Source: Shouchella clausii (GTDB taxonomy: Bacteria > Bacillota > Bacilli > Bacillales > Bacillaceae_D). Taken from it: a stretch of 64,000 nt of DNA. The notes below the pieces were generated by a model. That model saw nothing but the letters and a program-made list of their open reading frames with translations, had not been told where the DNA came from and searched no databases. A program made the translations under genes and the position numbers. The first letter of the stretch is position 1. Every line of letters begins with the position of its first letter. The stretch lies in the NCBI RefSeq assembly GCF_001598215.1, contig NZ_BCXJ01000002.1:310001-374000 (forward strand), read 5' to 3'. Shown here in pieces: positions 24,890 to 33,984 of this stretch.

Positions 24890-26740
24890 TCAAGATTCAT
24901 CAATTTGAATGTTGTATGCCTTCATCCAGTAATCGATTTGCACAAAATGGGCAAGGAGTTGTGGTCCTGCCATTAACTGGCCAAAATAAGGTTTCCCTGT
25001 ATCGAAACCGCCTTTATCCGCTATTTCTTTGAGGCGATCACGGTTGATAAAGGTGAACAACGGCGCATCCTTTTGGCGAACGACTTCCTGAATCGCCTTT
25101 GTTACGGCCGCCGTATATAAAGGATGATGGGTTTTCGGGTAAGGGCTTTTTTTCCGGAAAAGCACATCATCTGGGAGCAATCCTTGCAATGCTTTGCGGA
25201 GTATCCCCTTTTCTCTGCCTCCATACGTTTTCATCTCCCAAGGAATGTTCCACACATACTCGACTAAGCGATGGTCCGAAAAAGGAACCCTGACTTCGAG
25301 GGAAGCGCCCATACTCATCCGGTCTTTGCGGTCTAGCAAGTTCGTCATAAACCAAATCATATTTAAGTAAGAAATTTCCCTCCGCCTTGCTTCCTCAGGA
25401 GAATCACCGTCAAACCGCGGTGTTTCTTGAATCGTCTCTTTATAACGATCATAAACGTACTCCTTGAGATTAAGGCGTTTCTGCCAATCAGGCTGCAACA
25501 ATTGAATCCGTTCGTCAAGTGAGCGCATCCATGGAAACCCGTCAATTGCCATCACTTCTGTTTTATGGAACCATGGATAGCCACCAAATATTTCATCAGC
25601 GCACTCCCCGGACAAGCCAACGGTCACATCGTTTTTAATTTGCTTACAAAACCACAATAAGGATGAATCGACATCCGCCATTCCCGGTGTATCCCTTACA
25701 AGGACAGATTCTTTTAGCAAGTTGGCAAGGACATCGTTGCCAATGATGCAATTTTTATGGTTTGTGGCACAATGGGCCGCGACTTTCTTTACCCAATCGG
25801 CATCGGCATTAGGCTGAAAGGTGCTTGCCTTAAAATATTTTTCGTTTTCCTCATAGTCGATGGAATAACTAAAAATCGGAGCGTTTCCTTGCTTTTTATA
25901 AATGCGCGCAGCGATTGCCGTTAGTGCGCTTGAATCGACACCCCCTGACAAAAACATGCCAACGGGAACGTCAGCAAAAAGCTGGCGTTCAACAATGTCT
26001 TCCAAAAGTTCGCGAATGTAAAAAGCGGTTTCATGCGCCGTCTCTGTATGGACATTGCTTTGCAATTGCCAATAACGCCTGACTACGGAACCATTTTTAC
26101 TAAATTGCAAGTAATGGGCCGGACGCAACTCGACAATTCCTTTAAAAATACCGTGGCCTGGCGTCCGTGAAGGTGAAAGCCCCATCACGTCAGCTAAGCC
26201 GCTCCGGTCAACAACCGCTTCGATTTGCGAGTGTGCCAGCAACGCTTTAAGTTCTGATCCAAAGAGAAGCATACCATCTTTTTCTGTATAAAATAGCGGC
26301 TTAACACCAAGACGATCCCTCGCCATAAATAATGTTTGTTCTTGTTCATTCCAAACAGCAAACGCAAAAATGCCATTCAGTTTTTCAAGGCATGCGGCTC
26401 CCCACTCCATATACGCTTTAAGTAACACTTCTGTATCTGAATGGCCAGCAAATGTGTGCCCATGGGCAAGGAGTTCTTTGCGTAGCTCTTCTGTGTTGTA
26501 TAGTTCGCCATTGTAAACGATTGTACATGTATTGCCTTTGGCAGTGCGAGTCATCGGCTGTTTGCCGCCCGCTGGATCAACAACGACAAGCCGTGCATGC
26601 CCGAATGCAGCGTGGTCGGACGTCCATGTTTCGAGCGCATCAGGGCCGCGCCGATTCAGCGTGTTTGCCATGTTTTTCATCTGTTTCGTTTCCGTGCGTA
26701 GGTTTCTTTGCCAGTCAACCCACCCAGTAATGCCACACAT
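24890..26740 (-). CDS. asnB: Glutamine-hydrolysing asparagine synthase (AsnO/AsnB)
   Basis: A 616-residue enzyme. Cys2 of MCGITGWVD is the glutaminase nucleophile, with RRGPDA, GHARLVVVDPAGGKQPM and YNGELYN of the class II amidotransferase domain. The synthetase domain has the PP-loop LSGGVDSSALTA. Length and features fit B. subtilis AsnO, a sporulation-associated paralogue, but AsnB or AsnH cannot be excluded from this alone. It makes asparagine from aspartate, glutamine and ATP. Confidence 0.92.
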   Translation of the reverse strand: MCGITGWVDWQRNLRTETKQMKNMANTLNRRGPDALETWTSDHAAFGHARLVVVDPAGGKQPMTRTAKGNTCTIVYNGELYNTEELRKELLAHGHTFAGHSDTEVLLKAYMEWGAACLEKLNGIFAFAVWNEQEQTLFMARDRLGVKPLFYTEKDGMLLFGSELKALLAHSQIEAVVDRSGLADVMGLSPSRTPGHGIFKGIVELRPAHYLQFSKNGSVVRRYWQLQSNVHTETAHETAFYIRELLEDIVERQLFADVPVGMFLSGGVDSSALTAIAARIYKKQGNAPIFSYSIDYEENEKYFKASTFQPNADADWVKKVAAHCATNHKNCIIGNDVLANLLKESVLVRDTPGMADVDSSLLWFCKQIKNDVTVGLSGECADEIFGGYPWFHKTEVMAIDGFPWMRSLDERIQLLQPDWQKRLNLKEYVYDRYKETIQETPRFDGDSPEEARRREISYLNMIWFMTNLLDRKDRMSMGASLEVRVPFSDHRLVEYVWNIPWEMKTYGGREKGILRKALQGLLPDDVLFRKKSPYPKTHHPLYTAAVTKAIQEVVRQKDAPLFTFINRDRLKEIADKGGFDTGKPYFGQLMAGPQLLAHFVQIDYWMKAYNIQIDES

Positions 26741-27040
26741 CGATTCCATCAGCCCTTTCTAGGAAGTAAGTAAAACCTCATGCCTTACCTATTCCTTCAC
26801 TCCTAACCTATCGTATTCAGCCCAAATCACAAAAGTGCTTCTTTTATGGCGTGATCTTTTGGACGAACGTCACAAAGATTGGTAAAAAAGGCGCTTGGCT
26901 ACGAAAAAGTGGTTGCCTTCTTACTAGCGAGGCAAGCCTTTTTGCCTTTTAGAAAGGAAAACGCCCTGCTAAAAATAACCGTTTCCCGTTGGCTGTCACT
27001 AATTCGCATCCTCTTTATGGTTATTGCAGCCGCAGACGAA
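26741..27040. other. Gene-free region between asparagine synthase and the proline T-box
   Basis: About 300 bases between divergent units. It contains an AGGCAA/TTGCCT hairpin followed by TTTT near 26928-26952, which has no clear upstream gene to terminate. No ORF with a ribosome binding site was found. Confidence 0.4.
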
Positions 27041-27048
27041 AAAAGGAA

Positions 27049-27077
27049 TTGACTTTCTGCGCAAGGCTCGATATAAT
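27049..27077 (+). promoter_or_regulatory. Sigma-A promoter of the proBA-proC operon
   Basis: TTGACT (27049-27054), 17-nt spacer, TATAAT (27072-27077). A near-consensus vegetative promoter placed about 25 nt before the T-box stem I. Confidence 0.85.
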
Positions 27078-27099
27078 CACTTCAATTCGATATGTACGG

Positions 27100-27330
27100 T
27101 GCAGTGATGACTGGGACCAGTAAAAGGCAGAATATGTAAAGAGAGTTGGTTTCACCGGCTGAAAAAACCGACCATCCCTTCTGCGTTTGAAACCTACCCC
27201 ACGATGCTGCTGGCAAAAACCAGCGTAGCATTCTGCGTTAAAGAATGGGAAAGTGGGCATGATTATTGCCAATGAAGGTGGTACCGCGGAGCTTTTTCCG
27301 TCCTTTTAAGGACAGGAAAAGCTTTTTTTA
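27100..27330 (+). promoter_or_regulatory. T-box riboswitch (tRNA-Pro-sensing leader) of proBA-proC
   Basis: The conserved T-box sequence AATGAAGGTGGTACCGCGG lies at 27271-27289, followed by a terminator hairpin at 27289-27328 (AGCTTTTTCC/GGAAAAGCT, then seven Ts). Stem I elements with AGTA and GAA bulge sequences lie upstream. The specifier triplet is most likely CCT after GAAA near 27190, decoding proline, consistent with the downstream genes. Uncharged tRNA-Pro would stabilise the antiterminator and switch on proline synthesis. Confidence 0.9.
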
Positions 27331-27406
27331 TTTGTAAAAAACCTTTTCTAAACCCATGAATTTGCAAGCACCAGCAGAAAAAATGACTCTAATAGGAGGT
27401 CGGCCA

Positions 27407-28525
27407 ATGGCTACAGGAACAATTGTCATTAAAATTGGCAGCAGCAGTTTAACAGATAGCAGCGGCGCCTTAAGCACGGACCGGTTAAGAGGCCATGTTG
27501 AAGCCATATGCGAACTGCGCCACCAAGGCATAAATGTGATTGTCGTGACATCAGGTGCAGTCGCCGCTGGTTTTACGCTCATTGGCTATCACCAGAGGCC
27601 GAAATCGATCTCGCAAAAACAAGCGGCGGCAGCCGTTGGCCAAAGCTTGCTCATGCAAGCGTATATGGATGCATTCCGCTCGCATGGCTACACAGCAGCG
27701 CAGCTGCTGTTAACACGAGCCGACTTTGCTGATCCAGCACGTTTTTCAAACATTTCACAAACATTGCGTGAGCTCTTGAAACGAGGTGCTATTCCGGTTA
27801 TTAACGAAAATGACTCGACCTCAGTCGATGAATTGACGTTTGGCGACAATGACCGCTTGTCCGCCCTCGTTAGCGGCATCATTCACGCAGATATGCTCTG
27901 CTTGTATACCGATGTCAACGGTGTGTATGACCAAAACCCAAACGGCTCGCCTAACGCCAAAAAGTACCATTACTTAGCAAACGTACCTGAAGCATTACTT
28001 GATCGTGTCAGCGCTGATACTTCTGCTGTTGGAACAGGAGGCATGAAGTCGAAGCTACTTGCTGCGAAAACGTCGATTGAGCTTGGCACAAATGTATTTA
28101 TCGGTAATGGAAAAGGACGGGAAACGTTTACGGATGTTTTACTTGGTAAAGGAGATGGTACTTATCTCGGTCCCTTTACGAACAAGACGATGTCGACGAC
28201 AAAACAATGGATTGTCTTCCATAGCGAACCGGCTGGAAGCATTGAAATTGACAGCGGCGCCTCCACAGCGTTGTTAAAAAGGGGCAAAAGCTTGCTGCCT
28301 GCAGGCGTTCTCTCAGCTAAAGGCGATTTTTCAGCCGGTGACATCATTGAAGTGTTTTTCAACAACCGCCCCATCGGCAAAGGAAAAACCAACTTTAGCA
28401 AAAATGAGCTAGAGCTTATTAAAGGGCTCAGTAGCGAGGAAGCCTTGTCTCTAACAAAACGTTCAAAAAAAGCCGTCATTCACCGCGACTTTTGGGTGGC
28501 GACAAAAAAGGAGTGTACTTATTAA
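27407..28525 (+). CDS. proB: Glutamate 5-kinase
   Basis: A 372-residue enzyme phosphorylating glutamate in the first step of proline synthesis. It has the amino-acid-kinase fold (IVIKIGSSSLTD, VTSGAVAAG, NENDSTSVDELTFGDNDRLSALV) and a C-terminal PUA domain starting about residue 275. I chose the ATG at 27407 with AGGAGG 7 nt upstream; the ORF is open further 5' but overlaps the T-box terminator zone. It overlaps proA by one base. Confidence 0.96.
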   Translation: MATGTIVIKIGSSSLTDSSGALSTDRLRGHVEAICELRHQGINVIVVTSGAVAAGFTLIGYHQRPKSISQKQAAAAVGQSLLMQAYMDAFRSHGYTAAQLLLTRADFADPARFSNISQTLRELLKRGAIPVINENDSTSVDELTFGDNDRLSALVSGIIHADMLCLYTDVNGVYDQNPNGSPNAKKYHYLANVPEALLDRVSADTSAVGTGGMKSKLLAAKTSIELGTNVFIGNGKGRETFTDVLLGKGDGTYLGPFTNKTMSTTKQWIVFHSEPAGSIEIDSGASTALLKRGKSLLPAGVLSAKGDFSAGDIIEVFFNNRPIGKGKTNFSKNELELIKGLSSEEALSLTKRSKKAVIHRDFWVATKKECTY

Positions 28526-29772
28526 TGACAACTGCAAAATGGATTTCACAAAAAGCAAAAGCTAATGCTCCATCCCTTTCACAAGCAACCACAGCAGAAA
28601 AAAACGACTTGCTTAAAGCGATGGCCCAACAACTCAAGGATGACACAGACGTATTGCTCGAAGCCAATCAATTGGATATCGCCAATGCCAAGAAAAACGG
28701 GCTCAGCGACCACTTAATTGACCGATTGTTGTTAACAAAAGCGCGAATTGAAGCGATGGCCACAGCCATTGACCACTTGATAAAATTGCCTGACCCGATT
28801 GGCGCAGTAAAAGAGCAGATCAAACGGCCGAATGGTCTTGTTATCAAGGAAATGGTCGTACCGTTCGGTGTAGTCGGCATGATTTATGAAGCAAGGCCAA
28901 ATGTGACCGTCGACGCTTGCACATTAGCAATCAAAACCGGCAATGCTGTCGTCTTACGTGGAAGCGCGAGCGCTATCCACTCCAACAAAGCGATTGTCAA
29001 CACATTAAAGAAAGCATTTAAAAACTCGCCTATTCATCCTGATGTCATTCAATTGCTTGAAGATACGTCGAAAGAGGAAGCAGCCAACATGATGCAGTTA
29101 AAATCAACGATTGACGTCCTTATCCCTCGTGGGGGGGCCAATTTAATTCAAACTGTGTTACAGGAAGCGACCATTCCCGTTATTGAGACTGGTGTTGGCA
29201 ACTGCCATGTGTATGTCGCTAGCTCCGCCGACCCTGATATGGCATTTAACATTGTCGTCAACGCTAAAACGCAACGCCCTTCTGTATGCAATGCATGCGA
29301 GACACTTCTTGTTGAACAATCGTTTGCGAAAGCCCATTTGCCAACGCTAGTTGAACGCTTGTCTGCAAAAGGGGTCTCACTTGTTGGCAATGAAGCGGCT
29401 TGCGCCCTTGATCCACGCATCGCACAAGCGAGCGAGGAGGACTGGTCCACTGAATATTTGGATTTGCGCTTAGCAATCCGTGTTGTTGCTGAAACTAATG
29501 AAGCGATTGCTCATATTAATCAATATGGGACAAAACATTCTGAAGCGATTATTACGGAATCCTTGGAAGAACGAGACGCCTTTTTCGCCAATGTCGATGC
29601 AGCTTGTGTATACCACAATACCTCAACTCGTTTTACAGATGGATTTGAATTTGGATTCGGAGCTGAAATTGGCATTAGTACCCAAAAACTCCATGCGAGA
29701 GGACCCATGGGCTTAAAAGCTTTAACGACAAGCAAATATGGCATTTATGGGGAAGGACAAGTGAAAGAATAG
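28525..29772 (+). CDS. proA: Glutamate-5-semialdehyde dehydrogenase (gamma-glutamyl phosphate reductase)
   Basis: A 415-residue NADPH-dependent enzyme of the aldehyde-dehydrogenase fold. Signatures are GMIYEARPNVTVDACTLAIKTGNAVVLRGS and the catalytic Cys in QRPSVCNACETLL. Start ATG overlaps the proB stop (TAATG) with an AAGGAG site upstream. It acts in complex with ProB, protecting the labile gamma-glutamyl phosphate. Confidence 0.96.
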   Translation: MTTAKWISQKAKANAPSLSQATTAEKNDLLKAMAQQLKDDTDVLLEANQLDIANAKKNGLSDHLIDRLLLTKARIEAMATAIDHLIKLPDPIGAVKEQIKRPNGLVIKEMVVPFGVVGMIYEARPNVTVDACTLAIKTGNAVVLRGSASAIHSNKAIVNTLKKAFKNSPIHPDVIQLLEDTSKEEAANMMQLKSTIDVLIPRGGANLIQTVLQEATIPVIETGVGNCHVYVASSADPDMAFNIVVNAKTQRPSVCNACETLLVEQSFAKAHLPTLVERLSAKGVSLVGNEAACALDPRIAQASEEDWSTEYLDLRLAIRVVAETNEAIAHINQYGTKHSEAIITESLEERDAFFANVDAACVYHNTSTRFTDGFEFGFGAEIGISTQKLHARGPMGLKALTTSKYGIYGEGQVKE

Positions 29773-29784
29773 GAGGCTTATTTC

Positions 29785-30636
29785 ATGACATATCAGACAA
29801 CCTTCGCCATTTTAGGCGCCGGTTCAATGGCTGAAGCGCTTATAGGCGGTATAGCCAAAAATAACGGCGGCAAAGCGCCCTACATCACCGTATTAAACGC
29901 GAGCAACCGCAAACGTCTTGAGCAGCTCCACGCTGCCTATGACGTTTGCACGGCGCAATCCTTCGAAGAGGCGGTTAAAGGCAAAGACGCTATCGTGCTG
30001 GCAATCAAACCGCACCACGTCCAAGAAGTGGCCGCTTCGCTTGTTTCGCTCCTCGATCCACAGAAACAGCTTGTCATTTCCGTTGCTGCAGGTCTAAAGC
30101 TTGAAACGCTGGAAAGCTGGCTGCCTGCCAAAACAGCGGTAATCCGAGCGATGCCAAATACGTCGGCCCGTGTACTTTCCTCGGCCACAACACTATCGAT
30201 CGGCACTTACGCGACAGAGGGGCAACTCGCTTTCGCCCAGACGCTATTTTCGTCAATTGGCAAAGTGACGGTTGTTGATGAAAAGCAAATGGATGCAGCG
30301 ACTGGCGTAGCTGGGAGCGGCCCTGCTTATATTTATTACGTAGCCGAGGCCATGCTGAATGCCGCCATTGCGGAAGGGCTTTCTCCAACTGAGGCAAGGG
30401 CATTGATTAACCAAACGATTGGCGGCGCCGCAAAACAGCTTTCTGATAGCAGCAAATCGCCTAAAGACCTTTACAAAGAAATCATGAGCCCAAATGGGAC
30501 GACTGAAGCGGCGATTGCCCATTTAGATCATTCTTCAACCCAAGAATTGTTTCAACAGGCGATTCATCAAGCTGTCAAACGCTCCGCTGCAATCGGTGCC
30601 TCTTTTGAACGCGATATTATTCATAAACACCATTAA
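29785..30636 (+). CDS. proC: Pyrroline-5-carboxylate reductase
   Basis: A 283-residue NAD(P)H-dependent reductase making proline. It has the Rossmann motif ILGAGSMAEAL and the family signature GSGPAYIYYVAEAMLNAAIAEGLSPTEAR. AGGAGG lies upstream and the gene is 12 nt after proA, completing the pathway. Linkage of all three genes under a proline T-box marks this as the anabolic rather than the osmostress (proHJ) set. Confidence 0.95.
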   Translation: MTYQTTFAILGAGSMAEALIGGIAKNNGGKAPYITVLNASNRKRLEQLHAAYDVCTAQSFEEAVKGKDAIVLAIKPHHVQEVAASLVSLLDPQKQLVISVAAGLKLETLESWLPAKTAVIRAMPNTSARVLSSATTLSIGTYATEGQLAFAQTLFSSIGKVTVVDEKQMDAATGVAGSGPAYIYYVAEAMLNAAIAEGLSPTEARALINQTIGGAAKQLSDSSKSPKDLYKEIMSPNGTTEAAIAHLDHSSTQELFQQAIHQAVKRSAAIGASFERDIIHKHH

Positions 30637-30745
30637 AGGAATTCCCGCTTCCCTTTTTCAAGCGTTTGCTGGTAGGATAAGAAGAGCGCCGTTCTCAAAA
30701 CGCGCTCTAATTGCTGTACCAATTATTTAAGGGGAGAACCACAAA

Positions 30746-31525
30746 TTGCTGAGAGACAAATTTGCTATAGTTGTCAACCATAGGACGTTCCAGTCAACGA
30801 TTATCATGCTTATTTTATTCAACGCAGTATTAGTTGGATTAGAAACGTACCCTAGCATTTATGAAACAAACCGCCATTTTTTTCATTTTATAGACCAAAC
30901 TTTGCTTTGGCTGTTTACGATTGAAATAGCGATGCGCTTTGCGGCAGAAGGGCGATCTTTTTTCCGAAAAGGCTGGAATTGGTTTGATGTTATCATTGTA
31001 CTAACCGGCCATGTGTTTGTTGGTGGACATTTTGTGACGGTGCTCCGTATTTTGCGCGTCTTACGGGTACTCCGTGCTGTAAAAGTTGTACCTTCTTTGC
31101 GGCGCCTCGTCGACGCCCTCATTATGACCATTCCCTCCCTTGCTAATATTTTGATTTTAATGGGGATTTTTTTCTACATTTTTGCTGTCATCGGCACAAT
31201 GCTATTTAGCGAAGTATCGCCTGAGTACTTCGGTAATTTGCAGCTCACGTTATTAACGTTGTTCCAAGTTGTCACACTTGAGTCATGGGCGAGCGGTGTG
31301 ATGCGACCCCTAATGGAATTTAATGAATGGGCTTGGATTTATTTTGTTTCGTTTGTGCTGGTGGGTACGTTTATCATTTTCAATTTATTTATCGGCGTCA
31401 TCGTCAATAATGTGGAAAAAGCCAACGAAGAGGAAACTAAAAACGCAAATTCCCGAGAACTTGAAACGATCCAACGCCAATTAGATGAGTTGAAAGAGAT
31501 GCTTAAAAAAGAACGTTCATCGTAA
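30746..31525 (+). CDS. Bacterial voltage-gated sodium channel (NaChBac family)
   Basis: A 259-residue six-helix ion channel subunit. S4 carries arginines at every third position (LRILRVLRVLRAVKVVPSLRRL), and the selectivity filter is TLESWAS, identical to that of B. halodurans NaChBac, specifying Na+. A C-terminal coiled coil (ETIQRQLDELKEMLKK) follows S6, as needed for tetramer assembly. In alkaliphilic bacilli these channels support Na+ re-entry for pH homeostasis, motility and chemotaxis. Start is TTG with GGGGAG upstream; no better start is available. Confidence 0.93.
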   Translation: MLRDKFAIVVNHRTFQSTIIMLILFNAVLVGLETYPSIYETNRHFFHFIDQTLLWLFTIEIAMRFAAEGRSFFRKGWNWFDVIIVLTGHVFVGGHFVTVLRILRVLRVLRAVKVVPSLRRLVDALIMTIPSLANILILMGIFFYIFAVIGTMLFSEVSPEYFGNLQLTLLTLFQVVTLESWASGVMRPLMEFNEWAWIYFVSFVLVGTFIIFNLFIGVIVNNVEKANEEETKNANSRELETIQRQLDELKEMLKKERSS

Positions 31526-31537
31526 AAATTACACAAT

Positions 31538-31571
31538 AGAAGACCAGTTGGCTCCAACTGGTCTTCTTTCC
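31538..31571. terminator. Bidirectional terminator between the sodium channel and aspartokinase genes
   Basis: Perfect arms AGAAGACCAGTTGG and CCAACTGGTCTTCT around CT, followed by a T-rich tail on the plus strand. Confidence 0.88.
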
Positions 31572-31581
31572 GTATAATAGC

Positions 31582-32940
31582 CTATTGCTTTTGTCCGAAA
31601 AACTCCTCGTAGAGCACGCGGACTGCTTGTTTTGTATCTTTTGAATGAATTCCGAACACAAGACTGACTTCAGATGAGCCTTGGTTAATCATTTCGATGT
31701 TAACCCCCGCTTTGGCTAAAGCAGATGAAGCTCTAGCTGTTACGCCTACCGTATTATGCATTCCTTCTCCAACAAGCATGACCATCGCAAAATCATGCTC
31801 AATATGGACATCATCTACATTCAGTTCATCTTTAATGCGCTCAATAATGGCGCTTTCCAACTGATCAGAAAGTTGCGTTTGGCGGATAATAACAGATGTA
31901 TCATCAATTCCAGAAGGAATATGCTCATAGGAAATTCCTGCATCTTCTAATATTTGCAATAGATGGCGACCAAATCCGACTTCGCGGTTCATTAAATATT
32001 TTCGTACATAAATGGTGGCAAACCCTTCATCGGAAGCAATGCCAATAACAGGGTTAAGTGACCGTTCACGTTCCGCTAAAATCAACGTGCCACTGCATTT
32101 AGGATTGTTTGTGTTTTTGACGCATACAGGGATGCCGTTGCGGAACGCCGGAATCAAGGCCTCATCATGGAAGACGGAAAAGCCCGCGTAAGAAAGTTCG
32201 CGCATTTCCCGATAAGTCATTCGTTTGATTTCAACTGGGTCCTCAACGATAAATGGGTTTGCAGCATAAACAGAGTCAACATCAGTAAAATTTTCATAAA
32301 GCTCGGCTTGAACAGCAGCCGCCAATATAGCCCCTGTAATGTCGGAGCCGCCTCTTGGGAAAGTAACAAGATTTCCTAATTTTGAGAATCCGAAAAAACC
32401 GGGAAACACAACGATCCCTTCCATGTCAGCCAACTTGGCAAGCGCCTCGTATGCTTCAGGTAGCACTTGGGCATTCCCTGGTTCATCACTAACAAGAAGT
32501 CCAGCATCTTTCGGATTTATGTACGTAGCTTTTAGACCGATTTTGCTTAGATAAGCGGCAATGAGTTTTGCATTGTTGTCTTCCCCGCTCGCTTTCATTA
32601 TATCAAGAAAGCGCCCTTTTTCCGCCTCTGTTTCCTCAAGGCGATTTTTCAAATCAGCTTCAATTTCAGCGATCACATCGCGATTAAGCCCTAAATCGTT
32701 CGCTATCGATTCATACCTGCTCATCACAGCATGGAATGCTGCTTCTACTGGCTGATCTGCCACTCTTGCTTCGGCCAAGGTAATCAGCAAGTCCGTCATT
32801 TTTGCATCATCAGAGTAACGTTTTCCTGGTGCTGAGACGACCACGATTTTCCGTTTTTTATCCGCTTTGATGATGGCAGCCACTTTTTTAATTTGCTCTG
32901 CATTTGCGACGGATGAACCGCCAAATTTTGCTACTTTCAC
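31582..32940 (-). CDS. Aspartate kinase (ThrD/YclM type)
   Basis: A 452-residue monofunctional aspartokinase catalysing the first step of the lysine/threonine/methionine family. The kinase domain starts KVAKFGGSSVANAEQI and includes FPRGGSDITGA; two ACT domains follow from about residue 305 (DEGFATIYVRKYL; FAMVMLVGEGMHNTVGVTAR). Length and sequence are closest to aspartokinase III (YclM/ThrD) rather than DapG or LysC. Not in an operon with other pathway genes. Confidence 0.92.
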   Translation of the reverse strand: MKVAKFGGSSVANAEQIKKVAAIIKADKKRKIVVVSAPGKRYSDDAKMTDLLITLAEARVADQPVEAAFHAVMSRYESIANDLGLNRDVIAEIEADLKNRLEETEAEKGRFLDIMKASGEDNNAKLIAAYLSKIGLKATYINPKDAGLLVSDEPGNAQVLPEAYEALAKLADMEGIVVFPGFFGFSKLGNLVTFPRGGSDITGAILAAAVQAELYENFTDVDSVYAANPFIVEDPVEIKRMTYREMRELSYAGFSVFHDEALIPAFRNGIPVCVKNTNNPKCSGTLILAERERSLNPVIGIASDEGFATIYVRKYLMNREVGFGRHLLQILEDAGISYEHIPSGIDDTSVIIRQTQLSDQLESAIIERIKDELNVDDVHIEHDFAMVMLVGEGMHNTVGVTARASSALAKAGVNIEMINQGSSEVSLVFGIHSKDTKQAVRVLYEEFFGQKQ

Positions 32941-32983
32941 GTTCTCTCCAGCCCCACTCTCTTTCTAAACTAAAAAAACGTTT

Positions 32984-33148
32984 CAGACTGTAGACAAACG
33001 CTCGCATACTTCGTCGTTTGTCTCGGTCATATGCTTTGAAACTGGTCGTTTTATGCGCAAGAAAACCATTGCTCATGAACCCCTGTTCTATTCGCATCTT
33101 CCTCGCCTGCACTCCTCGTCTGACAAGCGCTTTCTATCAGTCTGAGTG
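32984..33148 (+). repeat. Dispersed intergenic repeat, full-length copy C
   Basis: The 165-base element holds both modules. The 5' module (32984-33070) contains the stem AGACAAAC (32992-32999) / GTTTGTCT (33016-33023) and matches copy E. The 3' module (33085-33148) with GTTCTATTCGC, CGCCTGCACTCCTCGT and CTATCAGTC matches copy D. The whole gap 32941-33314 holds no gene; the repeat and a terminator account for most of it. Confidence 0.75.
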
Positions 33149-33242
33149 ATTTTATCGACTTTATCGACATCCTCAAACGTTGAAAAACGTTCGTTAATTA
33201 TTCATAATACCATATTCAAAATATCCCTACAACTTAGCATAT

Positions 33243-33274
33243 AAAAAAAGAGCCATTTTTTCTATTATGGCTCC
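33243..33274 (-). terminator. Terminator of the two small genes upstream
   Basis: Minus-strand arms GAGCCAT and ATGGCTC with a 10-nt loop, then TTTTTTT. It follows the small acidic protein gene ending at 33315. Confidence 0.82.
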
Positions 33275-33314
33275 ATAAACGATAACGGTCACATTTTCCG
33301 TTGTTTAGCTCTCT

Positions 33315-33491
33315 TTATGGCTTGTACGCATCCTCTGATTCAGAATCGTCTTTCGTCCGTTCTTTCTCCCTACGCTCTTCTTCCTCTTTTTCAATATCTT
33401 CAAGAGGCAATTCATCAAAGGGTTGTTCTACTTGATCGCGGTTTCGCTGCTCTTTCCAATTTTTACTCGTTTCTTTCTTTTGTTTCCCCAT
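33315..33491 (-). CDS. Small highly charged hypothetical protein
   Basis: A 58-residue protein with no hydrophobic segment: a basic start (MGKQKKETSKNWKEQ) and a strongly acidic middle (EDIEKEEEERREKE). I chose the ATG at 33491 because AAAGGAGG precedes it; the upstream extension lacks a site. Such small charged proteins are often sporulation or stress products in bacilli, but I do not recognise the family. It follows a small membrane-anchored protein gene on the same strand. Confidence 0.55.
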   Translation of the reverse strand: MGKQKKETSKNWKEQRNRDQVEQPFDELPLEDIEKEEEERREKERTKDDSESEDAYKP

Positions 33492-33544
33492 AGACAAAAC
33501 GCCTCCTTTGTCCATCGAGTACCCGTTTTCACGCCAGCAAAAAC

Positions 33545-33838
33545 CTACATAAACCAAGCGAACCAGAGAGGCCCTCGCTTTGTAGCAAATTCGACAGCTG
33601 TACAGGATGACTCAGGGACGTAGGTGGAGTCATTTGCAACTTCTCCGTATGTAGACTCGCCTATATTGTTTGTAAATCCTGCTTGGTCAAAGCAAGCAGG
33701 TGACGAGTAGGCATTTTTACTGTAATCAACGATCACGCGCTCACTATCCGAGGGTCCGTATTCGACTTGAATAATAAACCCTAATGCAATAATAAGAATG
33801 CTTGCCGCGACTCCGAATAGCCAACGATATCGACGCAT
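33545..33838 (-). CDS. Small membrane-anchored extracellular hypothetical protein
   Basis: A 97-residue protein with an N-terminal Arg-rich start and one membrane helix (WLFGVAASILIIALGFIIQV), then an extracellular part with two cysteines (SSPACFDQ and SSCTAVEF) that could pair. GAAGGAGG precedes the ATG at 33838. Family not recognised. The gene is 53 nt upstream of the small charged protein gene and probably shares its terminator. Confidence 0.6.
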   Translation of the reverse strand: MRRYRWLFGVAASILIIALGFIIQVEYGPSDSERVIVDYSKNAYSSPACFDQAGFTNNIGESTYGEVANDSTYVPESSCTAVEFATKRGPLWFAWFM

Positions 33839-33984
33839 TGTTTTCCTCCTTCTCTTCAATCCATTTTTAGTCTACCTATTTTGTTTATCGGAAGCAAGGA
33901 AATTTGACAGGCGCTATTATTCAGAATTCCCCAAACGTATTTTGTTAGATTTTCTTACATTGAAATGCACATTAATCGTTTTTG

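Noticed and set aside
27021-27272. 83-codon minus-strand frame in the proBA leader
   Set aside because: It lies across the T-box riboswitch and its promoter; the structure and conserved T-box motif explain the sequence.
30684-30710. Hairpin GAGCGC/GCGCTC after proC as a terminator
   Set aside because: The stem is short and no T tract follows; it may only be a weak structure, so proC may read into the channel gene.
33127-33146. Possible CcpA cre site in the repeat (GACAAGCGCTTTCTATCA)
   Set aside because: The central CG is out of register with the cre consensus and the same sequence occurs in other repeat copies away from promoters.
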